A stretch of DNA of 64,000 bases from Cyclina sinensis (GCA_012932295.1 JAAONU010000019.1:19973908-20037907); one strand, 5' to 3'. Positions 37,676 to 50,048 are shown, counted from the stretch's first letter. Notes: generated by a model not told the origin, from the letters alone. A program made the numbers and translations.

Positions 37676-38229
37676 TTTTCAAAAGGCTTTAAGAAATATG
37701 AATGCATGTAAAAGCATTTACTGTCACAAACTATCACTCATATGTAGAAAGTTCTCACAAAAGAATGTAAAATGTTCTTTTATAAGGATTATATATATTA
37801 ACTATTTATACTAAAATACGTTAATGATATGGTATTGTCTCCGCCCTTCTGTCTGTCCGTCTGTGACACTTCTGTCCGAAGCATGCAACAATACGTGAGT
37901 GATAAGGTTTTGGTCTCCGTCCGTCCGTCCATCTCTGACACTTCTGTCTGGGGCATAACTTTAACGCTTAGGAAATTTGTTGATAAGTAACGTAATGGTA
38001 GATGACCTCAAGGAGGAGTGTCAAGGATCATTACTCTATCTTCCTTTTGTTTTGAAATTACCCCCCCCCCCTTCTTATATACTTAGCTTGTTCGAAGTGT
38101 TATTCAAAAAGTATTAAAAGGAATCATAACTCTACCTTACCTTGTTCTTGAATTATGACCCTTTATTGTATTACTATAAGATGTGCTTAACAACTCAAAA
38201 ACTGCTGAAGAGAATTTAGTAGATATTTA
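37512..38229. repeat. 5' flank of the Death-like gene, duplicated at 42245-42957
   Basis: Includes exon 1 and an upstream stretch with (gtccgtcc) tracts. Nearly all of it, for example 'gcatgcaacaatacgtgagt' plus 'gataaggttttggtctccg', recurs 4.7 kb to the right. Confidence 0.85.
37597..37675 (-). CDS. Death-like gene exon 1
   Basis: Starts MEDKKTTDIGN and ends KLSMSDKRE, donor gtaaga, phase 1. A diverged copy of the same exon and flanks is at 42334-42397. Confidence 0.8.
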
Positions 38230-38883
38230 ACATAGTGCTCAGGCGCCGAAAACACGTCAAATGTGTTTTAAATTAACGAAAAGTCAAATATTGTCATGTG
38301 TATGTAAAGTTATACAAGTATTCGCTCGATCACGACAAAAAATCTTACTTCCTTGGGGGTGGGGGAGGGGTTGCCAAAGAATAAATCATTAGTAAAACAT
38401 GTTCATTACCATTTCATATCAATCATAATCAATAGAACAATAAAATAGTCTTAGTAATGAAATAATTTGGCTATAAAATAATTTCAAACCTACCTTTCTA
38501 TCTACCTTTCTATTGATTTTCAAAAAGCAGACTGTTAATTTCTAAACTGCTTATTTCCATTTTATATACATAATGTTATCACATAATATCAATTTGGTCA
38601 ATATTATCAGTTCATGACATCATCTGCAAATCATTGTGTCAACGCCTATCAAATGCAGCATCTGTTTAATCTATCTTTTATCTACAAATATTTGAAATTA
38701 TAATCTAAAAATGTAGTCATCGTGATAACATAACACTAAACATGGTTACGGTCATCGCGGCGCTTGTGTTCTAGAACTTCGCATCCTGTACTAGCTATTT
38801 TCCTTTAAAACATTAAAGAGAAAGAAGTTTTAAAACGATATAACATACAAGATCTAACTGTTTTCAAGTCTTGCAATTTCGAT

Positions 38884-39710
38884 TAATTTTAGCAACTGAT
38901 GGGATTACGGTCGTGGTGGCGCTTGTTGTAGTAAGGCAAAGTGTCGAACTTGTTTCCTCTGTTCACGAGTTGTTGTGCCAAGGCTGGCTTCGACACACTT
39001 CCGCTCAATGTCACCGGGTCGGCCTAGTTGCCTCTTCAGAACATAAGGGTCCCTCTTGGCTGTTAGCCAGTTTGAAACGACTTTTGTCAACTTTTTTTTC
39101 TGTGACAGCTTGGTTAACATTTTGATCCAGCAAGCTTCCAGTGTGATTAGTAACATACTGCAGGAATCCATAGAACTCTGTGATTGTTTTTTCAATTCTC
39201 TGTTTTTTGTGTTGGTTATGATGTAGCTGAGTAGTTGAAATTGAAGTCTCCAGCGAGTACAGTCGGAATGTAATTTATTGGCAGAGATGACAGAAGGAAG
39301 TCCAACTGTGTGGTAAATACCCTGATTGGAGTCAGAGCACTGTTATAGATATTTATGATGGGTAGTCTGTGACCAGTGATTCTATTTTCCAACAACATTG
39401 CAATATGGTCAAAAGCTGTAATTTTAATAGAAAACTGGTAATAAATAGAAATATTTTTCTAGAGAGCTTTTTCTCTGAAATGGTGGTATTCCAGATACAA
39501 AATGGAGTGTCTGTTAGTCGATATTGAAAGCAGCTGCCCTAGTGTATGCTGTAATTAAAACAACACCATCTTCTGATTGCCCAACATTAAGAAGTCTTGA
39601 TACTAACTTCACTAGGGTTCTTATTAAATGACTTTTTTCCACTCCAGCACCACCAGTTATGAACAAATGAAATGGGTTTGGCATGGTTCTTGTGCACTGC
39701 ACTTCATCTC
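38884..39710 (-). pseudogene. Helentron-like fragment (PIF1 helicase P-loop plus EEP endonuclease), copy 1
   Basis: Reading leftwards on the minus strand: PFHLFITGGAGVEKSHLIRT is a PIF1-type Walker A with Gly replaced by Glu (usual GGAGVGKS). About 110 bases later comes an endonuclease/exonuclease/phosphatase segment: RLPIINIYNSALTP, then PTVLAGDFNFNYSAT, where GDFN is the catalytic motif. After a frameshift follows EFYGFLQYVTNHTGSLLDQN, then a third stretch (NWLTAKRDPYVLKRQLGRPG). The rest of the helicase is missing. The pairing of a PIF1 helicase with an EEP domain is the hallmark of Helentrons, common in molluscs. Clearly non-functional. Confidence 0.7.
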
Positions 39711-40974
39711 ATCGAAGAAAAAAATGCTACGTAGCATGTTTGAAGCCAGACAGCCAATTATCAACAGAGTCATTGTCCAGAAAATATACCTGAATGCCCC
39801 ACACCACATACGCCTAGCCTCCCGCCCGCAATACGCACCAGCTTTCGGCTGCGGTTAACTGTATCAGCCGTGGTATTTTTTGATTGATTAATCGAATTAA
39901 AATCCCCCACACAAAATCTGCCAGTCAAGCTATTTGAATACGAAAAATTAACAGCATCACAAGGGGTTTTAAAAATATATTTATCGAGCGGTTTCACTTT
40001 CTCTAACGATCCACGTGAAACCGATTGCCAATTAAACATTAAACAACCCATGTGATTGTTTTATTTTTTTCATTTACATATATGGATTAATTATTAGAAT
40101 TATCGACTGATATAAATGAATAAAATAAATAAAAAATATAAAAACAATGCTGACATCAGTTCTTTAAAAGATATCACAATCAATATAATTGCATCAGATA
40201 ATGCTAACTATATTTTAACAATGATCATAAGTAAAATATAATTTTAGTGTGTTGTGATGTGATATATGTGATAGTACATATAAACCTAGAACCTAGTGCA
40301 AAATATCTTTTGGAAATTTAAGCTGCTATCCATACTTATAACAACAACTACGATTCAGCAATAAGGTAAAAACTCACTGTTACTTGAATTCTGATATTTG
40401 AAAAGGGAAAAGAAATAAAATATATTTTATAAACGACATATCAAAAGCTACATGTTTTAGTTTTGTTTGAAACAAATATGTATATGATTAATATAACCTA
40501 ATTCAGCATTTTATTTGAAATCTTCCGGCAACAATGTCCAGTCAATGAGTGCACTGTACAATAATGTTTCTTTTTCCCGATACAAATTAATGGTGGGCAT
40601 ATCTGAGATGTTCGAAATTGCTCTGCTCTTCTCTGAAGAAATATTCGCCTTGTAATACTGTTTAGTTGATTCCATAAGAATTAACACTTTAAATAGTTGT
40701 TTTGCTTATACTCTTTATCCTGATGGACAAGACTAATGCCTTTTAATTCACTTTTTACAGAAATAGAATTTACATATTATTGTATCTTAAAGAATCTTAC
40801 ATTTTGTTTGTTGAAAATTCCTACATGCGTTGGTATTATCTTAGAACCTTTTGAAAATGGATGTAAGACAAACATCTGGTATGATACAGGGAACAGAAAA
40901 TTCATCGATGTCAGGCAAGAAGGATGGTAAGATTCATTAAGTTATTTATGATCTTACGACCACGAAAGTCCGTG

Positions 40975-41155
40975 ACAGAAAGATGAAATGCATCTAAGAA
41001 TACACAAACCAGAGCGGGATTCGAACTCCGATTTCCCGCGTGACACGCCAACGCTCTAACCACTGAGCCAAAGACTCGATTCTTTTATGGAGTTGTCAGA
41101 GGTTGTATTTATACAATTATAGGTAGATGTGCACTAGACCGTAACAATAAAGTCA
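40975..41155 (-). repeat. tRNA-derived SINE, family S1, copy in duplication 1
   Basis: On the minus strand: A box 'tggctcagtggttagagcg', anticodon-arm region, B box 'ggagttcgaatccc', then 'gctctggtttgtgtattc'. Stem pairing is incomplete and the same extended sequence is repeated elsewhere, so it is a SINE, not a tRNA gene. Confidence 0.75.
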
Positions 41156-41687
41156 TTTCAACTTGTCACTGTCTTCACGGTATACGTAACATGGTATACG
41201 GAATAAACACATACGGAACAGGTAAACAAAGTGGACTACATAGTTTTTATCTTTCTTCACTTTAAAAAATTACGACCGAGTACCCTAGTATACAGCAAAA
41301 TATTTGTTAACATTAACCATATTGTTACAAAACTGTAACTTGGTGTAACTAAATGATTGTTGTTGTTAAATTTTGGTCAGAGCTTTTATCATAATATAAA
41401 ACCGTCAAACGTTTGAGCTTAATTAAAAAGCGGTCATTTGTATTAAAAATGCTGCAGGTCACTAACACATCCAACTAAAAATAACGTTTCAGTGGTAATA
41501 AAACTGTTTGATAATTAAGTAACTGCAAAATGCATAAATTAAGAAAGTACAGTAATTATTGTAAATTATTATTTAAATGCAACTAACTACATTGTACTTT
41601 GTTGGTTTATACAAGACTCGTCGGAAAAAGTTTGTGGTGGTAAAGAACAACGTTAGTAATATTTAACAAAATAACGTTTACACGTAC

Positions 41688-41744
41688 CTGTATTTGCGTC
41701 ACGGTCTTCTTCAGGAATATAATTCGGGTCTATTTCTCTCAATG
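41688..41744 (-). CDS. Exon-6-like cassette of the Death-like gene, copy in duplication 1
   Basis: Fifty-seven bases, phase 1-1, AG/GT borders. Encodes LREIDPNYIPEEDRDANT. Homologous to the end of exon 6 at 32453. It lies upstream of the Death-like gene on the same strand and could splice in frame to any of that gene's internal exons; use is not shown by the sequence. Confidence 0.5.
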
Positions 41745-42333
41745 CTTTTTTTAAAAAACTATTTTGCTGAATGAAACAGAACTATAAAAGGTAATTGAAT
41801 ACGTATAAGACAAATAAGTTGTTCGTCCAGCATGGAATTTGTGCGCTGGTTTTAGAAATTCAAAGACTAACTATGAAATTCGTAATATCACAATATTATG
41901 ATGGATTTAATAGTTTTAAATCCTTCATTTAAAGAATTTCTCAAATATATCGTTTCAGTATTAGTCAGTTGATGTTGCAGTAAATAGTGAAATAAAAAAG
42001 ACTTAAATTAAAAATTAAAAAATCAGTTTTTCTTCACAACTGTGTCTTCTTTTTCTTAAAGAAATAATTCAAAATTCCTCAATGACATCCTTAAAGGAAA
42101 AACCAACAGAACATGATAATTCTAAAATCACTTTTTTAAAATTATCATCGAAAAATTCAGCTGCTATATGTCTTCGTATAATACAGGATGAAATAAAATT
42201 TTTAAAATTACTTTGTACAATGAGACCTGCAAATATACACCTGTTTTAGGTTTTCCTGTAAGTTTTCCTGTTTCGAAAGAAAAAACTGACCAAAATGTTG
42301 AAATGATTATATACAAGACATAATAAATATTAC

Positions 42334-42397
42334 CCTCCCTCTTGTCTGACATCGACAGTTTATGTATCTCCAATATCGGTCGTTTTTTGTCTTCCAT
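42334..42397 (-). CDS. Duplicated first exon of the Death-like gene (possible alternative start)
   Basis: ATG at 42397, encodes MEDKKRPILEIHKLSMSDKR, donor gtaata in phase 1, as in the exon at 37597. One base plus a short block are deleted relative to the original, yet the frame at the donor is restored. The 5' flank is also duplicated, so a second promoter is plausible. Confidence 0.55.
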
Positions 42398-42957
42398 TTT
42401 TCAAAAGGCTTTAAGAAATATGAATGCATATAAAAGCATTTACTGTCACAAACTATCACTCATATGTTGAAAGTTCTTACAAAAGAATGTAAAATGTTGT
42501 TTTGTAAGGATTATATATATAAACTATTTATACTAAAATACGTTAATGATATGGTATTGTCTCCGTCCTTCCGTCCGTCCGTCTGTGATACTTCTGTCCG
42601 AAGCATGCAACAATACGTGAGTGATAAGGTTTTGGTCTCCGTCCGTCCGTCCATCTCTGACACTTCTGTCTGGAGCATAACTTTAACACTGAGGACATTT
42701 GTTGAAAAGTAACGTGATGATGGTAGATGACCTCAAGGAGGAGTGAACAAGGATCATTACTCTATCTTCCTTTTGTTTTAAAATTACCTCCCTTCTTATA
42801 TACTGAGCTTGTTCGAAGTGTTATTCAAAAGTGTTAAAAGGAACCATAACTCTACCTTACCTTGTTCTTGAATTATGAACCTTTATTGTATTACTATAAG
42901 CTGTGATAAACAACTCAAAAACTGCTGAAGAGATTTAGTTGATATTTCACACCATGA

Positions 42958-44744
42958 AAAAGGTACATTAAGTGAAGGTGCAAATGCAATAACCATTACT
43001 CTGCCTTGCCCATTTTTATCTTCTACCTTCCTGTCCGCAAGGTAACTTATCTATAAAAGGGATTTCATTAATATTTCACACAAAGTACACAACGAAGAAG
43101 TGCAGTGTGCAAGAACAAAAACTCTGTTTTATCTTTTTTAAAATGATGTCCTTTCTTATGTTCAGTGTCACGGTGATTAGTTTTAGTAATGTATTTTTTA
43201 TCATTTATTTTTTATCATTTTATATTTTTATTGCACATTTGTATAAAGTCAGATGATTTCTAAATTTAGAAATTGTCTAACCTGAATCGGCTGATTTACA
43301 TGTAACTTGTTATTATTTGAATTGGCCAATAGAATGGGAGTTTTTATGTTTGAATGTGTAACAATGTATGTGATTGACTCAACTGCACAAGATGTGTTGT
43401 TTATTAATAATTGCATAAAATATACATGCATTTTGCACTAGATCAGAATATGTCAAGGGGGAATAGCTATCAAGTTAGCAGCATAGAGCTTTCTCAGCTG
43501 TTCGGGTAAATTCCCAGGTTGTCCTGTTCCTGAAATTTCCTTTAAGTTAATTTAAACTGCATTTGTCATTTTTTCCATCCTATTGTAAGCTGGAATAAAT
43601 TTTGCTCTTTTATTTACAGAATAGATCCGCATATTTTGGTTTAGTTTTGAGAAATGTTTACAGTTTGCAGCTTTAATAATTTTCCTAATTCATATTTTGT
43701 CGCATGTTAATTTCACTTGTTTGCTTAATTATCTACATTTGCTTACACTTGCTTGTTATTATTGTAGGCACCCTTTATCCCCTTACTGTCTACAATGAAA
43801 CTACTATATCAATCAAAACTGAAGAATTATACTGGCTTGTGACAACGACCCTCAGAGTTAGAGAAGACAAATAATAAAAATATCACAACCTGTCGCATCA
43901 GTATGCTCATTTGCTTGTCATAACTCTTAAAGTTATTAAGGGAATTCATTCATATTGCGTACAACGATAGAGAATCTAAAGAGGCAATGCATTGTCCTAG
44001 AAACATTACTTTTCCTGTATGTAAACAACGCAGCTGTTGACTTGAGGTATAAATAACATTGTTATTTTTTTTCCTTCTTTTTTTGGCAAATTTAGAATTT
44101 CTGAAACATTTTGTTTTTCACTAATTCTTGTTATATCGAAATCGTTGGTTTAAGTATTGATAGTAGCTAAACTTACCAAAAGACAATAGAAATCACCTTT
44201 TCTCTTATTACTAGCTTGTTTAAAGGTTTTAATGTACTATCACATACATCAAATCACATTTCTAAAATACTATATTTTCCTAGTTTTAAGTCATCGGTAA
44301 CCTTTATCTTTTGATAAGTCGAATTAAAAAATTGCTATAGTTGTACTGATTTGTGATATTCTATCTTTGAAATCCGTGTTTCTTACTACTTCTAGTCACT
44401 TTTATCAGTAGATACTTTAAAAAAGAGCAAGTAAAAATGTGTTATTTATTATATTTGTGTTCTGAATCAATCAATCAATCAATCAATCAATCGACCGATA
44501 AAAGATGTTCCCAGGTCAGTAAAAGCTGTTATGTTAAAAGTTGTGCTTTTCATTCACATGCACCTACAGGGTACATTGTTTTGTTTCTAGTCATTTCGAA
44601 GATTCAAGTAGAAGTGTGATATCTTGATATTGTTTCATCAAATGGTTAACCCTGGTAACTATTCTTGTCCTAGAAAAAACCAAGCACACTTATGTCGACT
44701 TCCACGACAAGGATAAAGACCGATCAAAAAAGCTCACCATGAGC
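42958..44744. other. No gene seen
   Basis: Unique-looking AT-rich DNA between duplicated blocks. It holds a (TCAA)n microsatellite at 44464-44492 and, near 44645-44760, the end of a dispersed repeat ('aagctcaccatgagcac'). Confidence 0.4.
44464..44492 (+). repeat. (TCAA)n microsatellite
   Basis: Seven TCAA units. Confidence 0.95.
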
Positions 44745-46278
44745 ACATAGTGCTCAGGCGCCGAAAACACGTCAAATGTGTTTTAAATTAACGAAAAGTC
44801 AAATATTGTCATGTGTATGTAAAGTTATACAAGTATTCGCTCGATCACGACAAAAAATCTTACTTCCTTTAAAGTGAAAAGTCTTTGTATACACCTCTGA
44901 ATTTCTGTTTTCACAAACGCAATGCTTTGAACCTTAATTCTGCTTTTTAATTATTATTCGGTTAGGAACAATCAACATATTTTAAAATGTAGGCAACATT
45001 TTTCCACTGATATGGCCAATCGTCATAAATTATAATTTTTTGAAATCTGATTATGAGTACAAGGATCATTCACTTGGTATATGTAAATCTCGCGAACAAA
45101 AAGCTTTTAACGGCAGGAAATGATAGCGCACTAGCCGGTATTTATTGCATTGCAAATGTTGAGACGAAAACCTGATATATTTCTCTGAAGGATTATGGTG
45201 AAACCGAAAAAGGGTTTAGTGATGATATAACATTTAACAATTATATGTAGAAATAATCATTTGCCCCCCGTAAGCAGACATGGTATGGGTATTGATAAGG
45301 GTATTGATTCATTTAATATAATTAATAATTATATTCTTCGAAGGAACTTTCTAGAAATACCGTTTATTTTTCGATATGCCTCTGAGCTATCTCATACTTG
45401 TGCTTTCCTGATTTGGTGTTAATGTGGTAAGCTGGATTTCTATATCAGTAGAAGGTTGGTAAGGCTTAGTCGTTGACCATTCTTCAAGTAGGTAGCCAAA
45501 CAAAGCTGTTAGGATGCTTTATCAAAAAGACATCAGTTACGCCAACAAGACATGCAGACGTAAGCTCTTGTAACCTTTACTTAAAAGGAAACTCAGTCAC
45601 TGTTATTTCATATCTCAGGCGAATATCAGGCATTTTTTTCCTGACGTGGCAGCTTTTCAGTGTTTAAGATAAAAGACTAACAATTTATTCACAGAACGTT
45701 TGCTGGGTCAAATTTTAGATCATAAAATAATGTCAACTAGTAACAGAATATAAACAGTGAATAGGTGTTGAGGGCGCTTGGGGTTGGGGGAGGGGTTGCC
45801 AAAGAATAAATCATTAGTAAAACATGTTCATTACCATTTCATATCAATCATAATCAATAGAACAATAAAATAGTCTTAGTAATGAAATAATTTGGCTATA
45901 AAATAATTTCAAACCTACCTTTCTATCTACCTTTCTATTGATTTTCAAAAAGCAGACTGTTAATTTCTAAACTGCTTATTTCCATTTTATATACATAATG
46001 TTATCACATAATATCAATTTGGTCAATATTATCAGTTCATGACATCATCTGCAAATCATTGTGTCAACGCCTATCAAATGCAGCATCTGTTTAATCTATC
46101 TTTTATCTACAAAAATTTGAAATTATAATCTAAAAATGTAGTCATCGTGATAACATAACACTAAACATGGTTACGGTCATCGCGGCGCTTGTGTTCTAGA
46201 ACTTCGCATCCTGTACTAGCTATTTTCTTTTAAAACATTAAAGAGAAAGAAGTTTTAAAACGATATAGCATACAAGAT

Positions 46279-46990
46279 CTAACTGTTTTCAAGTCTTGCA
46301 ATTTCGATTAATTTTAGCAACTGATGGGAATACGGTCGTGGTGGCGCTTGTTGTAGTAAGGCAAAGTGTCGAACTTGTTTCCTCTGTTCACGAGTTATTG
46401 TGCCAAGGCTGGCTTGGACACACTTCCGCTCAATGTCACCGGGTCGGCCTAGTTGCCTCTTCAGAACATAAGGGTCCCTCTTGGCTGTTAGCCAGTTTGA
46501 AACGACATTTGTAGCTGAGTAGTTGATATTGAAGTCTCCAGCGAGTACAGTCGGAATGTAATTTATTGGCAGAGATGACAGAAGGAAGTCCAACTGTGTT
46601 GTAAATACCCTGATTGGAGTCAGAGGACTGTTATAGATATTTATGATGGGTAGTCTGTGACCAGTGATTCTGTTTTCCAACAACATTGCAATATGGTCAA
46701 AAGCTGTAATTTTAATAGAAAACTGGTAATAAATAGAAATACTTTTCTAGAGAGCTTTTTCTCTGAAATGGTGGTATTCCAGATACAAAATGGAGTGTCT
46801 GTTAGTCGATATTGAAAGCAGCTGCCCTAGTGTATGCTGTAATTAAAACAACACCATCTTCTGATTGCCCAACATTAAGAAGTCTTGATACTAACTGCAC
46901 TAGGGTTCTTATTAAATGACTTTTTTTCCACTCCAGCACCACCAGTTATGAACAAATGAAATGGGTTTGGCATGGTTCTTGTGCACTGCA
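46279..46990 (-). pseudogene. Helentron-like fragment, copy 2
   Basis: Same content as copy 1, including the endonuclease motif PTVLAGDFNINYSAT. A deletion of about 143 bases has fused this directly to NVVSNWLTAKRDPYVL, giving one open frame of 135 codons. The frameshifted domain middle of copy 1 is lost, so the open frame is a by-product of deletion. The helicase P-loop part lies near 46800-46990. Confidence 0.7.
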
Positions 46991-48254
46991 CTTCAGCTCA
47001 TCGAAGAAAAAATGCTACGTAGCATGTTTGAAGCTAGAGAGCCAATTATCAACAGAGTCATTGTCCAGAAAATATACCTGAATGCCCCACACCACACACA
47101 CGCCTAGCCTCCCGCCCGCAATACGCACCAGCTTTCGGCTGCGGTTAACTGTATCAGCCGTGGTATTTTTTTGATTGATTAATCGAATTAAAATCCCCCA
47201 CACAAAATCTGCCAGTCAAGCTATTTGAATACGAAAAATTAACAGCATCACAAGGGGTTTTAAAAATATATTTATTGAGCGGTTTCACTTTCTCTAACGA
47301 TCCACGTGAAACCGATTGCCAATTAAACAACCCGTGTGATTGTTATTTTTTTCATTTACATATATGGATTAATTATTAGAATTATCGACTGATATAAATG
47401 AATAAAATAAAAAAATTATAAAAACAATGCTGACATCAGTTCTTTAAAAGATATCACAATCTATATAATTGCATCAGATAATGCTAACTATATTTTAACA
47501 ATGATCATAAGTAAAATATAATTTTAGTGTGTTGTGATGTGATTTATGTGATAATACATATAAACCTAGAACCTAGTGCAAAATATCTTTTGGAAATTTA
47601 AGCTGCTATCCATACTTATAACAACAACTACGATTCAGAAATAAGGTAAAAACTCACTGTTACTTGAATTCTGATATTTAAAAAGGGAAAAGAAATAAAA
47701 TATATTTTATAAACGTCATATCAAAAGCTACATGTTTTAGTTTTGTTTGAAACAAATATGTATATGATTAATATAACCTAATTCAGCATTTTATTTGAAA
47801 TCTTCCGGCAACAATTTCCAGTCAATGAGTGCACTGTAAAATAATGTTTCTTTTTCCCGATACAAATTAATGGTGGGCATATCTGAGATGTTCGAAATTG
47901 CTCTGCTCTTCTCTGAAGAAATATTCGCCTTGTAATACTATTTAGTTGATTCCATAAGAATTAACACAATAGTTGTTTTGCTTATACTCTTTATCCTGAT
48001 GGACAAGACTAATGTCTTTTAATTCACTTTTTACAGAAATAGAATTTAGATATTATTTGTATCTTAAAGAATCTTACATTTTGTTTGTTGAAAATTCCTA
48101 CATGCGTTGGTATTATCTTAGAACCTTTTGAAAATGGATGTAAGACAAACATCTGGTATGGGAGATATGATACAGGGAACAGAAAATTCATCGATGTCAG
48201 GCAAGAAGGATGGTAAGATTCATTAAGTTATTTATAATCTTACGAACACGAAAG

Positions 48255-48445
48255 TCCGTAACAGAACGATGAAATGCATCTAAGAATACACAAACCAGAG
48301 CGGGATTCGAACTCCGATTTCCCGCGTGACACGCCAACGCTCTAACCACTGAGCCAAAGACTCGATTCTTTTACGGAGTTGTCAGAGGTTGTATTTATAC
48401 AATTATAGGTAGGTGTGCACTAGACCGAAACAATAAAGTCATTTC
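48255..48445 (-). repeat. tRNA-derived SINE, family S1, copy in duplication 2
   Basis: Almost identical to the copy at 40975-41155 and carried along by the segmental duplication. Confidence 0.75.
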
Positions 48446-48790
48446 AACTTTAATTTTGGGTCAGAGCTTTTATCATAATATAAAACCGTCAAACGTTTGA
48501 GCTTAATTAAATAGCGGTCATTTGTATTGAAAATGCTGCAGGTCACTAACACATCCAACTAAAAAATAACGTTTCAGTGGTAATAAAACCTGCTAAATGT
48601 TTGATAATTAAGTAACTGCAAAATGCATAAATTAAGAAAGTACAGTAATTATTGTAAATTATTATTTAAATGCAACTAACTACATTGTACTGAGTTGGTT
48701 TATACAAGACTCCTCGGAAAAAGGTTGTGGTGGTAAAGAACAACGTTAGTAATATTTAACAAAATAACGTTTTGTCACGTGCTGGCGCAC

Positions 48791-48847
48791 CTGTATTTGC
48801 GTCACGGTCTTCTACAGGAATATAATTCGGGTCTATTTCTCTCAATG
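48791..48847 (-). CDS. Exon-6-like cassette, copy in duplication 2
   Basis: Fifty-seven bases, phase 1-1, one predicted substitution from copy 1 (Glu to Val in PEED). Its downstream direction leads into the duplication, not to the nearby Death-like exon, which is on the other strand. Confidence 0.45.
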
Positions 48848-49386
48848 CTTTTTTTTTAAAACTATTTTTGCTGAATTAAACAGAACTATAAAATGTAATT
48901 GAATACGTATAAGACAAATAAGTTGTTCGTCCAGCATGGAATTTTTGCGCTGGTTTTAGAAATTCAAAGACTAACTATGAAATTCGTAATATCACAATAT
49001 TATGATGGATTTAATAGTTTTAAATCTTTCATTTCATGAATTTCTCAAATATATCGTTTCAGTATTAGTCAGTTGATGTTGCAGTAAATAGTGAAAAAAA
49101 AAACTTAAATTAAGAAATTAAAAATTAAAAATCAGTTTTTCTTCACAGTTGTGTCTTCTTTTTCCTAAAGAAATAATTCAAAATTCCTCAATGACATCCT
49201 TAAAGGAAAAACCAACAGAACATGATAATTCTAAAATCACTTTTTTTTAAATTATCATCGAAAAATTCAGCTCCTATATGTCTTCGTATAATCATAGGAT
49301 GAAATAAAATCTTTAAAATCACTGTTATAAGATTGACATCACTTTAACATCATCCTTATGTCTACATGCCTTATCGTTTATTTTAG

Positions 49387-49733
49387 CTTACAGCAAAATA
49401 CTGTGTAATACGTCCATTCACGCCCTATCCAGGGCACTGCCACCGTCCGATGCTAACAGCCTGCTGATACTTCTGGGCGTACCGGACACGATTCGTATAC
49501 AAAATCAGATGAACCACAATGGAGATGTTGTCGCTGGTACTAATGCATCGCTAAGATACTGGATTACACAGGGGGAGTCAGGAAAACAACCAAATAAAAC
49601 CAATCTTCAGTATCTGTTTAACAATCTTCTAGATGAACTTGGGGGTCTTGGTAGACAAGACTTAAAAGCTGTGATAGAAAGAGCATTTGAGATGAACAAA
49701 AAGTTGGATAAGAACGATTTCGTTCACCTGTGA
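49387..49733 (+). CDS. Paralogous Death-like-domain terminal exon
   Basis: Follows acceptor ttttag in phase 1 and is open for 114 codons to TGA. Begins YSKILCNTSIHALSRALPPS and keeps LLILLGVP, LRYW, LLDELGGLGRQDL and VIERAF at the same spacing as the exon at 31790. The absence of stops or frameshifts despite many substitutions argues for past or present selection. No upstream plus-strand exons were found; it may be the surviving last exon of an inverted gene copy. AATAAA-like sites follow near 50046. Confidence 0.65.
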
Positions 49734-50048
49734 TGACTGTTTTGAAATAATATTGAGCGAGTTTATAACAAGTATTTTGCGTATTATGAGAGGGTTGTGT
49801 CATTATATTTTTATAGGATATAATGAGCAAAAACTCTCAAAGCATGTAAGGATGCGCTTTGTAAACGAACAGTTAAATAACTCTGGAACAGCTTCTTTCC
49901 ACATTACCTATCTTTGTTATTTGTGAATTTCAAATAATTGCTAAAATGCTTTATTAACCGATCCTAATATTTCGTTCTCATTTTCTGAACTGTCAAAATG
50001 ACTCTTTATGTTGTACTAATGACTTCATAATATATGCATCAATATTAA

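Larger units (their letters stand above)
38230..42211. repeat. Segmental duplication, copy 1
   Basis: Collinear with 44745-49323 at high identity. Copy 2 has an extra segment of about 0.9 kb (44875-45777), lacks about 143 bases near 39089-39231 and lacks about 215 bases near 41161-41376. The duplicated content includes the Helentron-like fragment, a SINE and the exon-6-like cassette. Confidence 0.92.
44745..49323. repeat. Segmental duplication, copy 2
   Basis: Starts at 'acatagtgctcaggcgccga' as copy 1 does. The match breaks at 44874 (after 'cttacttcctt') and resumes at 45778 with the G-rich 'gggttgggggaggggttgcc'. It ends at 'aaatcact' 64 bases before the Death-like exon. Confidence 0.92.

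Noticed and set aside
41010..41078. tRNA gene on the minus strand (also at 48299, 18362, 37085, 57480)
   Set aside because: A and B boxes are present but the acceptor and anticodon stems pair poorly, and each is followed by family-specific SINE body shared with other copies.
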